From positions 151,740 through 215,739 of the forward strand of contig CAJJAG010000005.1 of the NCBI GenBank assembly GCA_905182135.1: a DNA stretch of 64,000 nt, written 5' to 3'. The notes beneath the pieces were generated by a model. The model had not been told where the DNA came from, made no database searches, and worked only from the letters and a program-made list of their open reading frames with translations. Source of the DNA: an uncultured Acidimicrobiaceae bacterium (GTDB taxonomy: Bacteria; Actinomycetota; Acidimicrobiia; Acidimicrobiales; UBA10347). The stretch's first letter is position 1. The number at the start of each line of letters is the position of its first letter. A program made the translations under genes and the position numbers. Of this stretch, positions 8,309 to 17,030 are shown piece after piece.

Positions 8309-9315
8309 CTGGTTGGTTTACGCCCCACGGTACGACTGAGGGTGCCAGCGACGAAGTCGACGTTCTCGACGTCAACAAAGCCAGCGGTCTCGAAGTAGCC
8401 CAGACACTCGGTTACCGAATGAGAGCGTCCGCCGCTGCGGTACAAGGCCTCGGCCATTCCCCACATCGACGCGTCGAGTGGGCCAACGCCATCGGCGTTT
8501 AACGTCTCGCCAACCAGATGCATTTCGCCGCCAGGTTCAAGCGCGTCGAACGTCTTCTGTACGACCTTCTGAATGTTCTTGGCGTTGTAGATCGGAAGGT
8601 TCGACGCCATCACGGCGATGTCGCATCCGGTCGGGAATTCGTCGTTCACGAAGTCGCCACCGAAGGTCGATACGCGGTCTGCGACCTGATTTTGATCGAT
8701 GTATTCCTGCGTCACGATAGTCACGGCGGGAAGGTCGAGGACGATGGCTTGCAGGCCTGCGTTGGCCTTGACTGCCTGGATCGAATAGGCGCCGGAGCCA
8801 CCACCAAGGTCGAGCAGGCGAGTGCGAGCAGACATATCGACATGACGGGCGAAGCGACGACCAGCACCCATGCCGATGCTGTAGGTGGCTGAGTGGTACT
8901 TGCGGGCCCGTTCGACAGTCATGTCGTCGTACATGCCGAGTTCGGCCGGGGGAGTCAGGTCGCTGAGCGTGGCGGTTAGGTCAAACCATTGCGGCACCTC
9001 GCGTCGAGTAAACGTCATCCACGGCCCTGCGAACCTCTCGCTGGTGCTGACCATGAACTTCTCGCAGTCAGGTGCATTACGCAACTGACCGTCGACGTCC
9101 TTCTCCAGCAGTCCCATGGCCAGCAGGACAACGACGGTGCGCTCGGCATTCAGCGCACTGATGTTGGCCGCTGCTGCCACGGCATCAATCGAGGCTGCAC
9201 CATGGCTGACGTGGGTGAAAAGATCCAGGTCGATCGCGGCGTAAAACACCGCGGTCTCGGTGAATCCACGGGCAATACGTTGGAGTCGGATGGTGTCGAT
9301 TCGCTGTTCGCTCAT
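8305..9315 (-). CDS. SAM-dependent O-methyltransferase (Methyltransf_2 type)
   Basis: The 336-residue protein has an N-terminal winged-helix dimerisation domain (about 1-110) and a Rossmann methyltransferase domain with the SAM motif LLDLGGGSGAYS near residues 166-177. It resembles acetylserotonin/hydroxyneurosporene-type O-methyltransferases. A strong ribosome binding site (AAGGAAGG) precedes the ATG. It shares direction with the paa genes and starts 24 bases after paaC ends, so it may be co-transcribed with them although its function looks unrelated. The acceptor molecule is unknown. Confidence 0.85.
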   Translation of the reverse strand: MSEQRIDTIRLQRIARGFTETAVFYAAIDLDLFTHVSHGAASIDAVAAAANISALNAERTVVVLLAMGLLEKDVDGQLRNAPDCEKFMVSTSERFAGPWMTFTRREVPQWFDLTATLSDLTPPAELGMYDDMTVERARKYHSATYSIGMGAGRRFARHVDMSARTRLLDLGGGSGAYSIQAVKANAGLQAIVLDLPAVTIVTQEYIDQNQVADRVSTFGGDFVNDEFPTGCDIAVMASNLPIYNAKNIQKVVQKTFDALEPGGEMHLVGETLNADGVGPLDASMWGMAEALYRSGGRSHSVTECLGYFETAGFVDVENVDFVAGTLSRTVGRKPTS

Positions 9316-9339
9316 GACACCTTCCTTATCAGGTGGTTC

Positions 9340-10086
9340 CTACCAAGTAACAGTGCGGTCCAGATCAAGAACCTCGAGCATCCGAGCAAGTAACGGTGCG
9401 AAGTCGTCATGACGCTCTTTGCGTTGACTCAGCACAGGTCTAACGATCTGGTCCCAATCAACGGGCCCAAACCGGTGATCAACACGCTGCTGCCAGTCAC
9501 CTAGCAGCGATATGAGCGAGCCAGAGATGACACCCTCGACGAGGGCGTCTGCCTCGCTGGGTGCGCCATCGAACATGGTTAAGGCCAATGGCAACACCTT
9601 GTGCAGCGATGCCATGATCCGATCGTGGGCATCATCGACACGCAACAAGACGTCGAGTAACGCATCGCCATGTTGACGATGGAATCGCTCTTCGCTTAGG
9701 GCGCGGACTGAAATGTCGGCCAGGAGCTGGACAGAAGATCCCTGAAATAGTTGCCAGCGAAGTTCTTCAGCGGCGTCGTACAACCAGTGACGTAGGAGCG
9801 TGTCGCTCCATTCGGGAAGTGTCACCTCAACCAGAGCACATGAGCGCCATTGGCTGGCTTCTCGGTAGAAGGCGAGTGCATCGATGTCGGCATCGTCGGT
9901 GCCGACCAACGCTTCTAGGAGCATTGCCGCGTGTCCGAGTTCATCTTGTCCAATGCTGGCGAATGCCAGATCTTCTTCGAGAAATGGTGCGACCCCGATC
10001 CATTCGGTGTGCTGCTGGCCCATCAGGTGTTCGTCGTCGACGAACGCCAGGATCACGTCGCGAGCTGCGATGCTGATCTCATTCAT
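9340..10086 (-). CDS. paaC: 1,2-phenylacetyl-CoA epoxidase subunit PaaC
   Basis: The 248-residue protein is the structural ferritin-like subunit of the ring-1,2-phenylacetyl-CoA epoxidase, which pairs with PaaA in the (AC)2 core. The characteristic HTEWIGVAPFLEEDLAFA segment and the following DELGHAAMLLEAL helix are present, as is SEERFHRQHGDALL in the second half. It overlaps paaB by eight bases and is the last paa gene of the operon. It forms part of the aerobic hybrid pathway that converts phenylacetyl-CoA to a ring epoxide. Confidence 0.93.
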   Translation of the reverse strand: MNEISIAARDVILAFVDDEHLMGQQHTEWIGVAPFLEEDLAFASIGQDELGHAAMLLEALVGTDDADIDALAFYREASQWRSCALVEVTLPEWSDTLLRHWLYDAAEELRWQLFQGSSVQLLADISVRALSEERFHRQHGDALLDVLLRVDDAHDRIMASLHKVLPLALTMFDGAPSEADALVEGVISGSLISLLGDWQQRVDHRFGPVDWDQIVRPVLSQRKERHDDFAPLLARMLEVLDLDRTVTW

Positions 10087-10369
10087 CGGGCTGGGCCTTA
10101 GTCATTTCTCTGAGTGCCTTGCGTCGGGCGGCCACGGCTTCGCCGCTGTGATGGCGATGTGGTTTGTCCGCGTTTGGAGCAGTGAACTCCCGCTCAGGGC
10201 TCAGGATGTTGTCCCGACGAACAACCCAGAGAAGGTCACCTTCGGCTCGGCGAACGTAACACTCGCGCGCCGACACCAAGGCGAGTTCGTCATTGGCTGC
10301 ATCGAGGGCGCCGACATGGCGGAACTCGTCGCGGCCATCCTTCTTTAGGAACACTTCAAAGATTGCCAT
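10079..10369 (-). CDS. paaB: 1,2-phenylacetyl-CoA epoxidase subunit PaaB
   Basis: The small bridging subunit of the epoxidase has 96 residues, the expected length. It begins MAIFEVFLKKDG and carries FRHVGALDAANDELALVSARECYVRR in two pieces typical of PaaB. An open frame continues far upstream, but homology to the family start fixes the ATG at 10369. It lies between paaD (seven bases upstream) and paaC (overlapping), so all are in one operon. PaaB is thought to hold together the two PaaAC heterodimers. Confidence 0.93.
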   Translation of the reverse strand: MAIFEVFLKKDGRDEFRHVGALDAANDELALVSARECYVRRAEGDLLWVVRRDNILSPEREFTAPNADKPHRHHSGEAVAARRKALREMTKAQPDE

Positions 10370-10376
10370 TGGCTGG

Positions 10377-10865
10377 CTACCCCCGCAAGACTTCGACGGT
10401 TTCGCCGCACCCAGTGCAGGTATGAACAGACCGGCATCGGCTGGGGCCGAACATGGACTGCTCAACCGTCTTGGAAGCACAGAGAGGGCAGGTTGTTGAG
10501 CGCTGCCCGATCTGCACCGCAACAGTAAATTTTCTCTCGAGACACGAGCGAGCCTCGTGGCTGATTCGGTCTGCATGCCACGCCGGTGACGACAGCCAGT
10601 CAACGGTGCACGTTGAGACGTCGGCCACTTCCTGCACCGCAGCGACGACATCGTCGGCAATGATGGCCAATGCTGGGCAACCTGAGAAGGTAGGAATCAG
10701 CCCGATGACTGTTGACCCGTCTGGTTCAACATGAATGGTCTCGAGTAGGCCTAAGTCAACAATAGAAATACCGGGGTACTCAGGGTCGTCCACCGATGAC
10801 ACTGCGCTATGGACCTGTGCTTCGAGTCGAAGCATGTCAATTGCGGAGCCTTCTGTCAGACTCAT
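10377..10865 (-). CDS. paaD: Phenylacetyl-CoA epoxidase maturation protein PaaD
   Basis: The 162-residue protein has an N-terminal MIP18/DUF59 domain with VDDPEYPGISIVDLGLL and FSGCPALAI. A C-terminal cysteine region follows (CPLC, then CTGCG), typical of PaaD. It is needed for maturation of the epoxidase, presumably through Fe or Fe-S handling. The ATG at 10865 overlaps the paaA stop by four bases and fits the family start. Its position directly after paaA, rather than after paaC, differs from the common paaABCDE order. Confidence 0.92.
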   Translation of the reverse strand: MSLTEGSAIDMLRLEAQVHSAVSSVDDPEYPGISIVDLGLLETIHVEPDGSTVIGLIPTFSGCPALAIIADDVVAAVQEVADVSTCTVDWLSSPAWHADRISHEARSCLERKFTVAVQIGQRSTTCPLCASKTVEQSMFGPSRCRSVHTCTGCGETVEVLRG

Positions 10866-11797
10866 GCTTGTACCAACTCGTTCACTGTCTTGTTGGCGGC
10901 CAGGGCCTGTCGGACCCAGGCGCTTTCTTCCCAATGCGCCGACGCTTCGCTAATACGGCGGGCAGAGTCGGGGCCGACATTGGCGAAGGTCTTCTTTAGC
11001 GGAGCCCAGTCGATGGGGCCGGCAACCCAGCGATCCTCGTCGTCGTCGAATCGCAGGCCGGGGTCCGGAATGGTGAAGCCGTAACTCTGCAACATGGGCA
11101 CGAACTTCTGCACCCAACGGTCACGAAGGACCTCGTTGCGTTCGGACTTGATATGCCATCGCAAGAGCATGTCGTTTGGTTTCGAGTCAGGGCCGAATAG
11201 CTGTAGCGCTGGCCACCACCAGTCATCGATCGCCTGCTGGAACATTTCGCGCTGCATCTCGGTGCCTTGGGCGATGCGCATCATGCGGTCTTCGCCGAGG
11301 CGCATATGGAAACCCTCTTCGGAGATGATCCGCTTGAGGATGCGGCGGTAGGGCCCATAGGAGCAATTCTTGAATACTGCTTGTTGGCTCGCTAGCGCTG
11401 CGGCATCGACCAAGAATGCAATGGCGACCTGGTGGCCCCACGTCTTGGCCCGATAGTGAAACACGTTGTGGAATCGGCTCTTGCCAGCGTAGAGATCTTC
11501 GACCATCTCTCGGCGAGTCTTGATGCGCATGTCGGCCGCGACCATGTACAGCAGGTGTGCATGACCGAACTCGTCCTGGGTCTTGGCGATCACGGCCATC
11601 TTGTGGCGCAACCCGGGCGTGCGCGGAATCCAGTCTCGCTCGGTGAGCCCGCCCATCTGTTCGCTGTTGGCGTGTAGTTCGATGAACCGAAAGACCGCTA
11701 GTCGGTATTCGTCAGGCATGGAATCGTCAGATTCGACGATGCCGCCGTTGTTCAGGAACGCTTCGAAGTCGTCTATTGACGACCAGCTCCGTGACAT
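10862..11797 (-). CDS. paaA: 1,2-phenylacetyl-CoA epoxidase catalytic subunit PaaA
   Basis: This is the diiron catalytic subunit of the ring epoxidase, about 311 residues. Diagnostic parts are KTQDEFGHAHLLY, which carries the first helix-pair ligands, HNVFHYRAKTWGHQVAIAF, and SEEGFHMRLGEDRM, which carries the second EXXH-like pair. A short open frame upstream begins at 11809, but the ATG at 11797 gives the better start. There is no clear Shine-Dalgarno, so the transcript may be leaderless. It heads the paaA-D-B-C operon. Confidence 0.93.
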   Translation of the reverse strand: MSRSWSSIDDFEAFLNNGGIVESDDSMPDEYRLAVFRFIELHANSEQMGGLTERDWIPRTPGLRHKMAVIAKTQDEFGHAHLLYMVAADMRIKTRREMVEDLYAGKSRFHNVFHYRAKTWGHQVAIAFLVDAAALASQQAVFKNCSYGPYRRILKRIISEEGFHMRLGEDRMMRIAQGTEMQREMFQQAIDDWWWPALQLFGPDSKPNDMLLRWHIKSERNEVLRDRWVQKFVPMLQSYGFTIPDPGLRFDDDEDRWVAGPIDWAPLKKTFANVGPDSARRISEASAHWEESAWVRQALAANKTVNELVQA

Positions 11798-12308
11798 ACA
11801 CAAAACCATACGCTGTATTTACGAAGAGAACCGCTATCTGCCAGCTCGCGACCGAAGATCGGTTAATGAGAGTTGTCGGTGGGCACTAAGAAAGCTACGT
11901 AACGAAACCACGATGGGGCCAGGGCGGGGCGAATGGACAACGTGTGCATGAAGGTGGCGAAGATCAAATCATTTGGGGGATCTTCACCCAAAGTAGTGGA
12001 CGCGAAGGTGCCGGGATTGCCGTCGGCACTCGTGGTGGAAGCGCAACGCTGAACCCGAGATTGCCTTTGGTTGGGCCGAATCCATGGGCGGCGAGGACTC
12101 TGCCGAAGATGAAGGCACCTCGGTAATCAGCGGGTTCTGGATTGCATCAGCGCTGGCGTGGAACTCACCCGATGGGCCACTTGCGTCGATCTGGGAAGTC
12201 ACCCATGCAGGTAGGCAATCGCCCATGCAGGTAGACCGTGCAATCCAGCCAATGTCGGTGCCGACTTCGTCGAGTGGTTGCGTGGCAACATCAATGCCGG
12301 TTCGACGC
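11798..12308. other. Intergenic stretch with possible decayed plus-strand gene
   Basis: These 511 bases hold no intact gene. A plus-strand frame from the ATG at 11948 reads 34 residues (KIKSFGGSSPKVVDAKVPG and so on) to a stop. A shifted frame then reads about 60 protein-like residues, including EIAFGWAESMGG and SVISGFWIASALAW, and a third frame near 12243-12300 reads GADFVEWLRGNINAGSTL. A short direct repeat (CCCATGCAGGTAG) lies at about 12203-12232. The pattern fits a gene with frameshifts, but I cannot name it. The start of this stretch should also hold the paaA promoter. Confidence 0.35.
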
Positions 12309-13184
12309 TTAGAGCCCGTTGCTTAGGGGCCAGAGATCAGGGAATTCAGCGCCACGTTTCTCGATCGATGCCGTGAATGCCTCGGCCATATCATCGGTGT
12401 CGAACATGGCCGCGTTCCAGTTGGCGATGAACTCGAGCCCATCGGCTACAGAATGGTCGCGGGTGTAGTGCATGGTCTGCTTGGTCCCCCACACTGCCAT
12501 CGGGCTTTTCGAGGCGATCTCTCCAGCTACGTTCATCACTGCATCGAGCAGAGTTTCATGGTTGGGGTAGATCTCGTTCACGAAACCAGCAGCTTTGGCT
12601 TCCTGGGCCGTCCAACGTCGGCCGGTATAGGCAAGTTCACGCACAATGCCTTCGGGCACCAGTTTGGGCATGCGCTGCAGCGTGCCGACGTCGGCGGTCA
12701 TGGCGATGTTGATTTCGTGGATGCAGAACCATGCATTTTCCGTGGTGTAGCGCATGTCGGTTGCCGAGACCATGTCGATGCCGCCGCCAACACACGCACC
12801 TTGAATTGCCGATAGGACCGGCATGCGGGCTCGTTCCAGCGCAGTGAAGGTCTCTTGTAATTTCAAAGCTGTACTGCGGAAGCGCTCGTTGCGGCGACTT
12901 GGATGGCCTTGGGCCTTGTTGTCGGGACTCTGAATGTCTGAACCCCCAACAGCGTCGTTGTTGCCAAAAACCTCGAGATCCATGCCCGAGCAAAAGTTCT
13001 TACCTTGGGCAGCGAGCACCATGGCGCGCACGTTGCCCGAGTTCGATAGATCGTCGACGATCTCGGGGAGTTCACGCCAGAACGATGCGATCATCGAGTT
13101 GCTGCGTTCTGGCCGGTTCATCGTGACCAGTCCAACCTTGTCCACGATCTCAACCGTGAAACACTCGTGCGCCTTGTTAGCCAT
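12309..13184 (-). CDS. Enoyl-CoA hydratase/isomerase (crotonase family)
   Basis: The 291-residue protein shows the crotonase oxyanion-hole segments GKNFCSGMDLEVF and IQGACVGGGIDMVSATDMR. The insertion after the first motif and the aspartate/glutamate pattern resemble dienoyl-CoA isomerase-like members more than classical hydratases, though assignment by eye is uncertain. The ATG at 13184 is chosen because it begins a normal crotonase N-terminus; a frame extending further upstream would cross the divergent CoA-transferase start. Only 48 bases separate the two start codons, so the promoters must be compact. Confidence 0.85.
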   Translation of the reverse strand: MANKAHECFTVEIVDKVGLVTMNRPERSNSMIASFWRELPEIVDDLSNSGNVRAMVLAAQGKNFCSGMDLEVFGNNDAVGGSDIQSPDNKAQGHPSRRNERFRSTALKLQETFTALERARMPVLSAIQGACVGGGIDMVSATDMRYTTENAWFCIHEINIAMTADVGTLQRMPKLVPEGIVRELAYTGRRWTAQEAKAAGFVNEIYPNHETLLDAVMNVAGEIASKSPMAVWGTKQTMHYTRDHSVADGLEFIANWNAAMFDTDDMAEAFTASIEKRGAEFPDLWPLSNGL

Positions 13185-13232
13185 GGAACAAGGATATGCC
13201 AGACTGATGCGTAGAAAATACTGGGGGAAGAC

Positions 13233-14420
13233 ATGGGAGCACTCGACGGGATCCGAGTTCTTGACGCCGGCTTGCTGATTCAAGGGCCGCAAGCGGCGCA
13301 GACGCTGGCTGACATGGGAGCCGATGTCATTAAGGTTGAACTACCGGGCATGGGAGATCAGGGCCGATGGATCCCCATTTCGGTGGATGATCTCCGAGCG
13401 CCGTACTTCGTTGGCAACAACCGCGGTAAACGAAGCATCACGATGGACCTGCGGACCGTCGATGGCGCCGAAGCCTTCCTGAGGTTGGTCGAGACGGCTG
13501 ATGTTGTGATCTCCAACTTCAAGGCCGGGACCTTGGACGAATGGGGTGTTGGCTACGAGGCCGCAGCGGCACGCAACCCCCGCATCGTCTACGGCATGGG
13601 CTCGACCTTTGGTCCTGAAGGTCCAGCCGCTACCCGCGAGGGTGCTGACCTGGCCGGTCAAGCGGCGGGCGGGTTAATCAGCACTACAGGTAGCGACGAG
13701 TCCGGCCCGACCCCGGTTGGGGTGACGATTGCTGACCACATCGGTTGTCAGAACATGGCTATTGGCGTGCTGGGTGCACTAATGGCGCGCGAGCGGACGG
13801 GCCGCGGTCAGCGGGTCGACGTTTCGCTCGTGGGAAGTCAGATCTATGCCCAATGCGCCGAGTACACGGCCTACTTCTTGACCGGCGTGCAACAAGGGCC
13901 TTCCAACTATGGGCATCCACTCCTAAACGCTGCTTACGGCATTCTCGAGACGTCCGACGGTTGGATGGCCTTGGTGGGTGTCACTCCAGATAAGCGGCAG
14001 GCATTTTACGCAGCGGTTGACATGCCCGAGTTGCTCGATGACGAACGTTTCACACCCCTGTACTGGAACGGGCAAGACCGCAAGGCGTTGTTCGATATTC
14101 TTGCGCCAACGTTTCGCAAGAAGTCCACGACAGAGTGGGCTGCCATCCTGGAAGAAGTGGGATGTCGTTGGGCGCCGGTCAATGACTATGAGGCCGCTGC
14201 CGCCGACGAACACAACTGGATCAACGGGTACATGCAAGAAGTCGAGCATCCCGAATGGGGCCCGATTCGCATGGTTGGCTCACCGATCCAGATGTCGGAT
14301 ACACCGGTGGTGCCTGGCAAGGTCGCCCCCGAACTCGGAGCGGACACTGAGTTGTTGCTTCTCGAACTTGGATACGACTGGGATCAGATCGGTGCTATGC
14401 GCGAGTCTGGCGCCATCTAG
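13233..14420 (+). CDS. Class III (CaiB/BaiF) CoA-transferase
   Basis: The 395-residue protein is a family III CoA-transferase, an intertwined dimer that moves CoA between carboxylic acids through an aspartyl-CoA intermediate. The family start DGIRVLDAG, the LADMGADVIKVE segment and the likely catalytic aspartate D139 in REGADLAGQ are visible. The ATG has a good ribosome binding site (GGGGAAG). It precedes an LLM-class enzyme by 15 bases and probably forms an operon with it. The acid substrate is unknown. Confidence 0.9.
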   Translation: MGALDGIRVLDAGLLIQGPQAAQTLADMGADVIKVELPGMGDQGRWIPISVDDLRAPYFVGNNRGKRSITMDLRTVDGAEAFLRLVETADVVISNFKAGTLDEWGVGYEAAAARNPRIVYGMGSTFGPEGPAATREGADLAGQAAGGLISTTGSDESGPTPVGVTIADHIGCQNMAIGVLGALMARERTGRGQRVDVSLVGSQIYAQCAEYTAYFLTGVQQGPSNYGHPLLNAAYGILETSDGWMALVGVTPDKRQAFYAAVDMPELLDDERFTPLYWNGQDRKALFDILAPTFRKKSTTEWAAILEEVGCRWAPVNDYEAAAADEHNWINGYMQEVEHPEWGPIRMVGSPIQMSDTPVVPGKVAPELGADTELLLLELGYDWDQIGAMRESGAI

Positions 14421-14435
14421 ACTGTTGGAGATCTT

Positions 14436-15329
14436 ATGACACAATTACCTGCCCTATCACTGGCCGCTGTGCCGAGCCGACGAGCTCGCACTCTCGAGCT
14501 GGCAAAAGAAATCGAGAGCCGGGGGTTCTCCGGCATCTACTGCCCAAGTCTGGGTGACGCGCTCGGGCTGTGCCTGTCGATGGCTCACGAGACCTCGACG
14601 ATCGAGTTTGGCACCTCGATCGTAAACATCTATGCGCGTAACGTGCTCGACTATGCAGCGACGGCTTCCTATATCAACGAAATTGCCGAAGGGCGCTTTC
14701 GGATGGGTATCGGCGTCAGTCACGCACCGGCGAACAAGCAACTGGGCGTCAACCCCGGTAAGCCACTTGGCGATATTCGGGACTTTGTCGAGACCATGCG
14801 AGCCCAACCTCGCATCACGCTGCCGCCCATAACGCTGGCAACCATGCGCGACAAGATGATCGCTACGGCGACCGAGATTAGCGAAGGCATGGTCTTTGCC
14901 AACGCCGCACGTTCGGCCATGCCCGGTTCATTGGAACGTATGCCAGATGTTGGCGACGACTTCTGGATCGGCAACATGATCCCGACCTGCGTTTCCGATG
15001 ACCGCGAGGCCGCGGCTGCGGTTAATCGCAAGACGCTGCAGTTCTACGTGGCTCTGCCGAACTATCGCAACTACTGGAAGCAGAATGGCTACCAAGAGGA
15101 AATGGAAGCGGTTGAGGCTGCACTAGCCGCAGGTGACCGCAAAGCTATCCCGGGTCTACTCACCGATGAATGGCTCAGCGACGTCACGCTGTACGGGCCA
15201 GCCGACGAGGTTCGTGACGGCCTGCAAGCATGGTATGACTCCGGCTTGAAAACCCCGATCTTGGTGCCCTCATCGGCAACTGGTGGTCAGTTCGAAGCGT
15301 TCCAAGAAATCTTCTCGCTCTTTGAGTAA
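14436..15329 (+). CDS. LLM-class flavin/F420-dependent oxidoreductase
   Basis: This 297-residue luciferase-like TIM-barrel protein begins with a beta strand and the helix pattern ELAKEIESRGFSGIYCPS. It continues with TIEFGTSIVNIYARN and INEIAEGRFRMGIGVSH, typical of the family. Many actinobacterial members use F420 instead of FMN, but the cofactor cannot be decided here. The start has a clear GGAG site. It follows the CoA-transferase gene closely and the pair likely acts on one CoA thioester. A tandem repeat and a hairpin follow the stop. Confidence 0.85.
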   Translation: MTQLPALSLAAVPSRRARTLELAKEIESRGFSGIYCPSLGDALGLCLSMAHETSTIEFGTSIVNIYARNVLDYAATASYINEIAEGRFRMGIGVSHAPANKQLGVNPGKPLGDIRDFVETMRAQPRITLPPITLATMRDKMIATATEISEGMVFANAARSAMPGSLERMPDVGDDFWIGNMIPTCVSDDREAAAAVNRKTLQFYVALPNYRNYWKQNGYQEEMEAVEAALAAGDRKAIPGLLTDEWLSDVTLYGPADEVRDGLQAWYDSGLKTPILVPSSATGGQFEAFQEIFSLFE

Positions 15330-15350
15330 CAGCGAAGGGCCCTGCTCAGT

Positions 15351-15390
15351 TTGAGGTGTGAGCACTCGGCTTGAGGTGTGAGCACTCGGC
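15351..15390. repeat. Perfect 20-bp tandem duplication
   Basis: The 20-base unit TTGAGGTGTGAGCACTCGGC occurs twice back to back at 15351-15370 and 15371-15390. It lies just after the LLM gene and just before a hairpin. A recent replication-slippage event is the simplest explanation. Confidence 0.95.
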
Positions 15391-15393
15391 GCT

Positions 15394-15413
15394 CGGTTTC
15401 TAAGGAGAAACCG
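15394..15413. terminator. Small hairpin after LLM gene
   Basis: CGGTTTC (15394-15400) pairs perfectly with GAAACCG (15407-15413) around a six-base loop. It lies between the LLM gene and a converging ORF, so it may end transcription from either side. A U-tract is missing. Confidence 0.5.
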
Positions 15414-15421
15414 GCGATATG

Positions 15422-15715
15422 TCAACCGGGCACGATGTCGTCACCGGGTTTGTCACCAATATCGGGTTGCTGATCGGTGAATAAGTCGAGTTGGCAGGGC
15501 TTCATGTACCCGACAAGATCTTGGTGAGTCATGTGTTGGATCGTGGCGGTCGCACCATCAAACGGTGCAACCAATTCCGAGGCTTCTGCAACTCGTTTAT
15601 AGCTACTACGAGCATTTTTTGGGTCATTGGCTCTGGCCCGAGCGCAACTGTCTGAGCTGCCATAGGGACCGGCTTGAATGAAGTCGTTTTTATTGGTCAC
15701 GACGTTCAGGTGCAC
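15422..15715 (-). CDS. Hypothetical 97-residue protein
   Basis: A minus-strand frame of 97 residues fills the space between the hairpin at 15394-15413 and the next gene. The composition is protein-like (ARSSYKRVAEASELVAPFDG, later a polar and acidic C-terminus with DLFTDQQPDIGD). I see no signal peptide, membrane segment or known domain. It could be a small secreted or orphan protein, or a chance frame. Confidence 0.35.
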   Translation of the reverse strand: MHLNVVTNKNDFIQAGPYGSSDSCARARANDPKNARSSYKRVAEASELVAPFDGATATIQHMTHQDLVGYMKPCQLDLFTDQQPDIGDKPGDDIVPG

Positions 15716-15812
15716 ATCAAATCCGAACTATCAACGGTGATGAGGGTGGGCGAATTCTTGCGCTGCGAGTGAGCCGAATTTGTCCGTTGTCCGTTGGTGT
15801 GGGCGTCGTTGC

Positions 15813-16736
15813 TCAGTTGACCTCGCCGCCGGGGTAGGCCGGGCAGGTCAACTGCCCGGCCTCACCGGTTTCGCCGTAGCGCCAGAAGACGGAGAAGACG
15901 GCGTCGTCACCGCTAAACGCGTTGGTCTGTGAGTCACCCGTTGCTGCTGGGTTGATAATGATCAGGTCGTCAAATGGCTCGAACTCGTACTGAAGCGAGA
16001 GTTGGATATTGGTCGGCGACCAGATCGTAGTGATACGCATGACGTCACCAGCCTTGGCTGATGCAAGCTCGATCTCGCTGTTCGCCGGTGACACCGAGCA
16101 GGACACCTGCAGATTGGCAACGGGTTCACTGACCGTGATTGTGGCACACGTAACAAATATGGCGACCCCGGTAGCAGCACTGTTGCCTGCCAATGTGATC
16201 GTGTACGTGCCGGCCTCGGCATAGCTCACGTTGCTGGTCGACAGCGAAGTCTGCGTCGTACTGTTGCCAAGGTTCCAAGTGAAGATATAACCGGCTGCGG
16301 CTTCGGCTGGGACAGTCACAGCAGTGAGGGGCCCAAAGGCCTGACCGGTGTCAACGGTCCCCGGGATGTCGCCTTTACACGCAACGGTGACGATGCTGGG
16401 ATCTGGCGTTGAGGTGGGAGCAGGACCCGCTGTTGGCTGGGGAGCTGGCGGCGTGGTCTGGGCAGGCAGTGGAGTCACCGTTACGGTCGGGGTGACCGGC
16501 ACAGCCGCTACGGCCGGGGCGGTGGGCAACGTGAGCGGCGTCGGAAGAGAACGCGGCGTGGGGGCGGGCACCGTCGTGGGGTCAGCCGTCTGGGTTTCGA
16601 GCGCTGTGGGCATCGTGGCTGCGACAACGTCATCGTCAGAAAGTGCTCCGTAGACCAAAAAGCCTGCCGCGCCGATGATCGCTACGGGAATGAGAAGTGC
16701 CAGTGCCAGCTTCCACCCTTGTAATTGTTGATTCAT
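15813..16736 (-). CDS. Membrane-anchored protein with Pro/Thr linker and PKD-like domain
   Basis: The protein has about 307 residues. A short cytoplasmic start is followed by one transmembrane segment (LALALLIPVAIIGAAGFLVY, residues about 10-29). A long Pro/Thr/Ala-rich linker (about 40-110) follows, then a beta-rich outer part. The latter includes a PKD-like stretch (GYIFTWNLGNSTT, YAEAGTYTITLAG) and four well-spaced cysteines. It should be a cell-surface protein standing off the membrane. The ATG at 16736 is fixed by a GGAG site eight bases upstream; a longer frame begins at 16769. The linker resembles that of the cell-wall amidase at 54191-55423. Confidence 0.75.
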   Translation of the reverse strand: MNQQLQGWKLALALLIPVAIIGAAGFLVYGALSDDDVVAATMPTALETQTADPTTVPAPTPRSLPTPLTLPTAPAVAAVPVTPTVTVTPLPAQTTPPAPQPTAGPAPTSTPDPSIVTVACKGDIPGTVDTGQAFGPLTAVTVPAEAAAGYIFTWNLGNSTTQTSLSTSNVSYAEAGTYTITLAGNSAATGVAIFVTCATITVSEPVANLQVSCSVSPANSEIELASAKAGDVMRITTIWSPTNIQLSLQYEFEPFDDLIIINPAATGDSQTNAFSGDDAVFSVFWRYGETGEAGQLTCPAYPGGEVN

Positions 16737-16883
16737 GATGAACTCCAATCGGCGAGACCGAACGATCAAATGACGATACTTTGCTGAGTCAACGCTGTTG
16801 GGGCGGATCCTTTTTGCTTCTACCTAACCAGCCTGGTTCACGAAGCTGGAACAGTTCGCCGGGCTGGCTAACGCCACATAGTT

Positions 16884-16912
16884 CGCTCGCCCCACTAAGT
16901 ATGAGGCGAGCG
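16884..16912. terminator. Eight-base-pair hairpin in intergenic region
   Basis: CGCTCGCC at 16884-16891 pairs perfectly with GGCGAGCG at 16905-16912 around a 13-base loop. It lies in the roughly 300-base gap between two minus-strand genes, downstream of the SDR gene that ends at 17031. It could serve as that gene's terminator, although no U-tract is seen. A 34-codon plus-strand frame at 16926-17030 reads as protein-like, but I do not call it a gene. Confidence 0.45.
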
Positions 16913-17030
16913 TGCGGCTGAACTCATGACGACCGAAGGCATCGACAACTTTTACGTATCCCAATGCAACGTGATCGATGAGCGGAGCATCATCCCAGGC
17001 GGAGCAGTAGCCGCTGCAAAACTACGGTGA

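Noticed and set aside
11948..12310. Glycoside-hydrolase-like remnant
   Set aside because: A few residues (GTSVISGFWIASALAW) recall the C-terminal part of GH15-type enzymes, but the match is too short and frames are broken.
16348..16653. Gly/Val-rich plus-strand frame of 101 codons
   Set aside because: It is the antisense of the Pro/Thr linker of the surface protein; the low-complexity composition follows from that.
16926..17030. A 34-codon plus-strand frame (MTTEGIDNFYVSQ...)
   Set aside because: It is protein-like but very short, without a ribosome binding site or a known family. It may be a remnant but I cannot support it.
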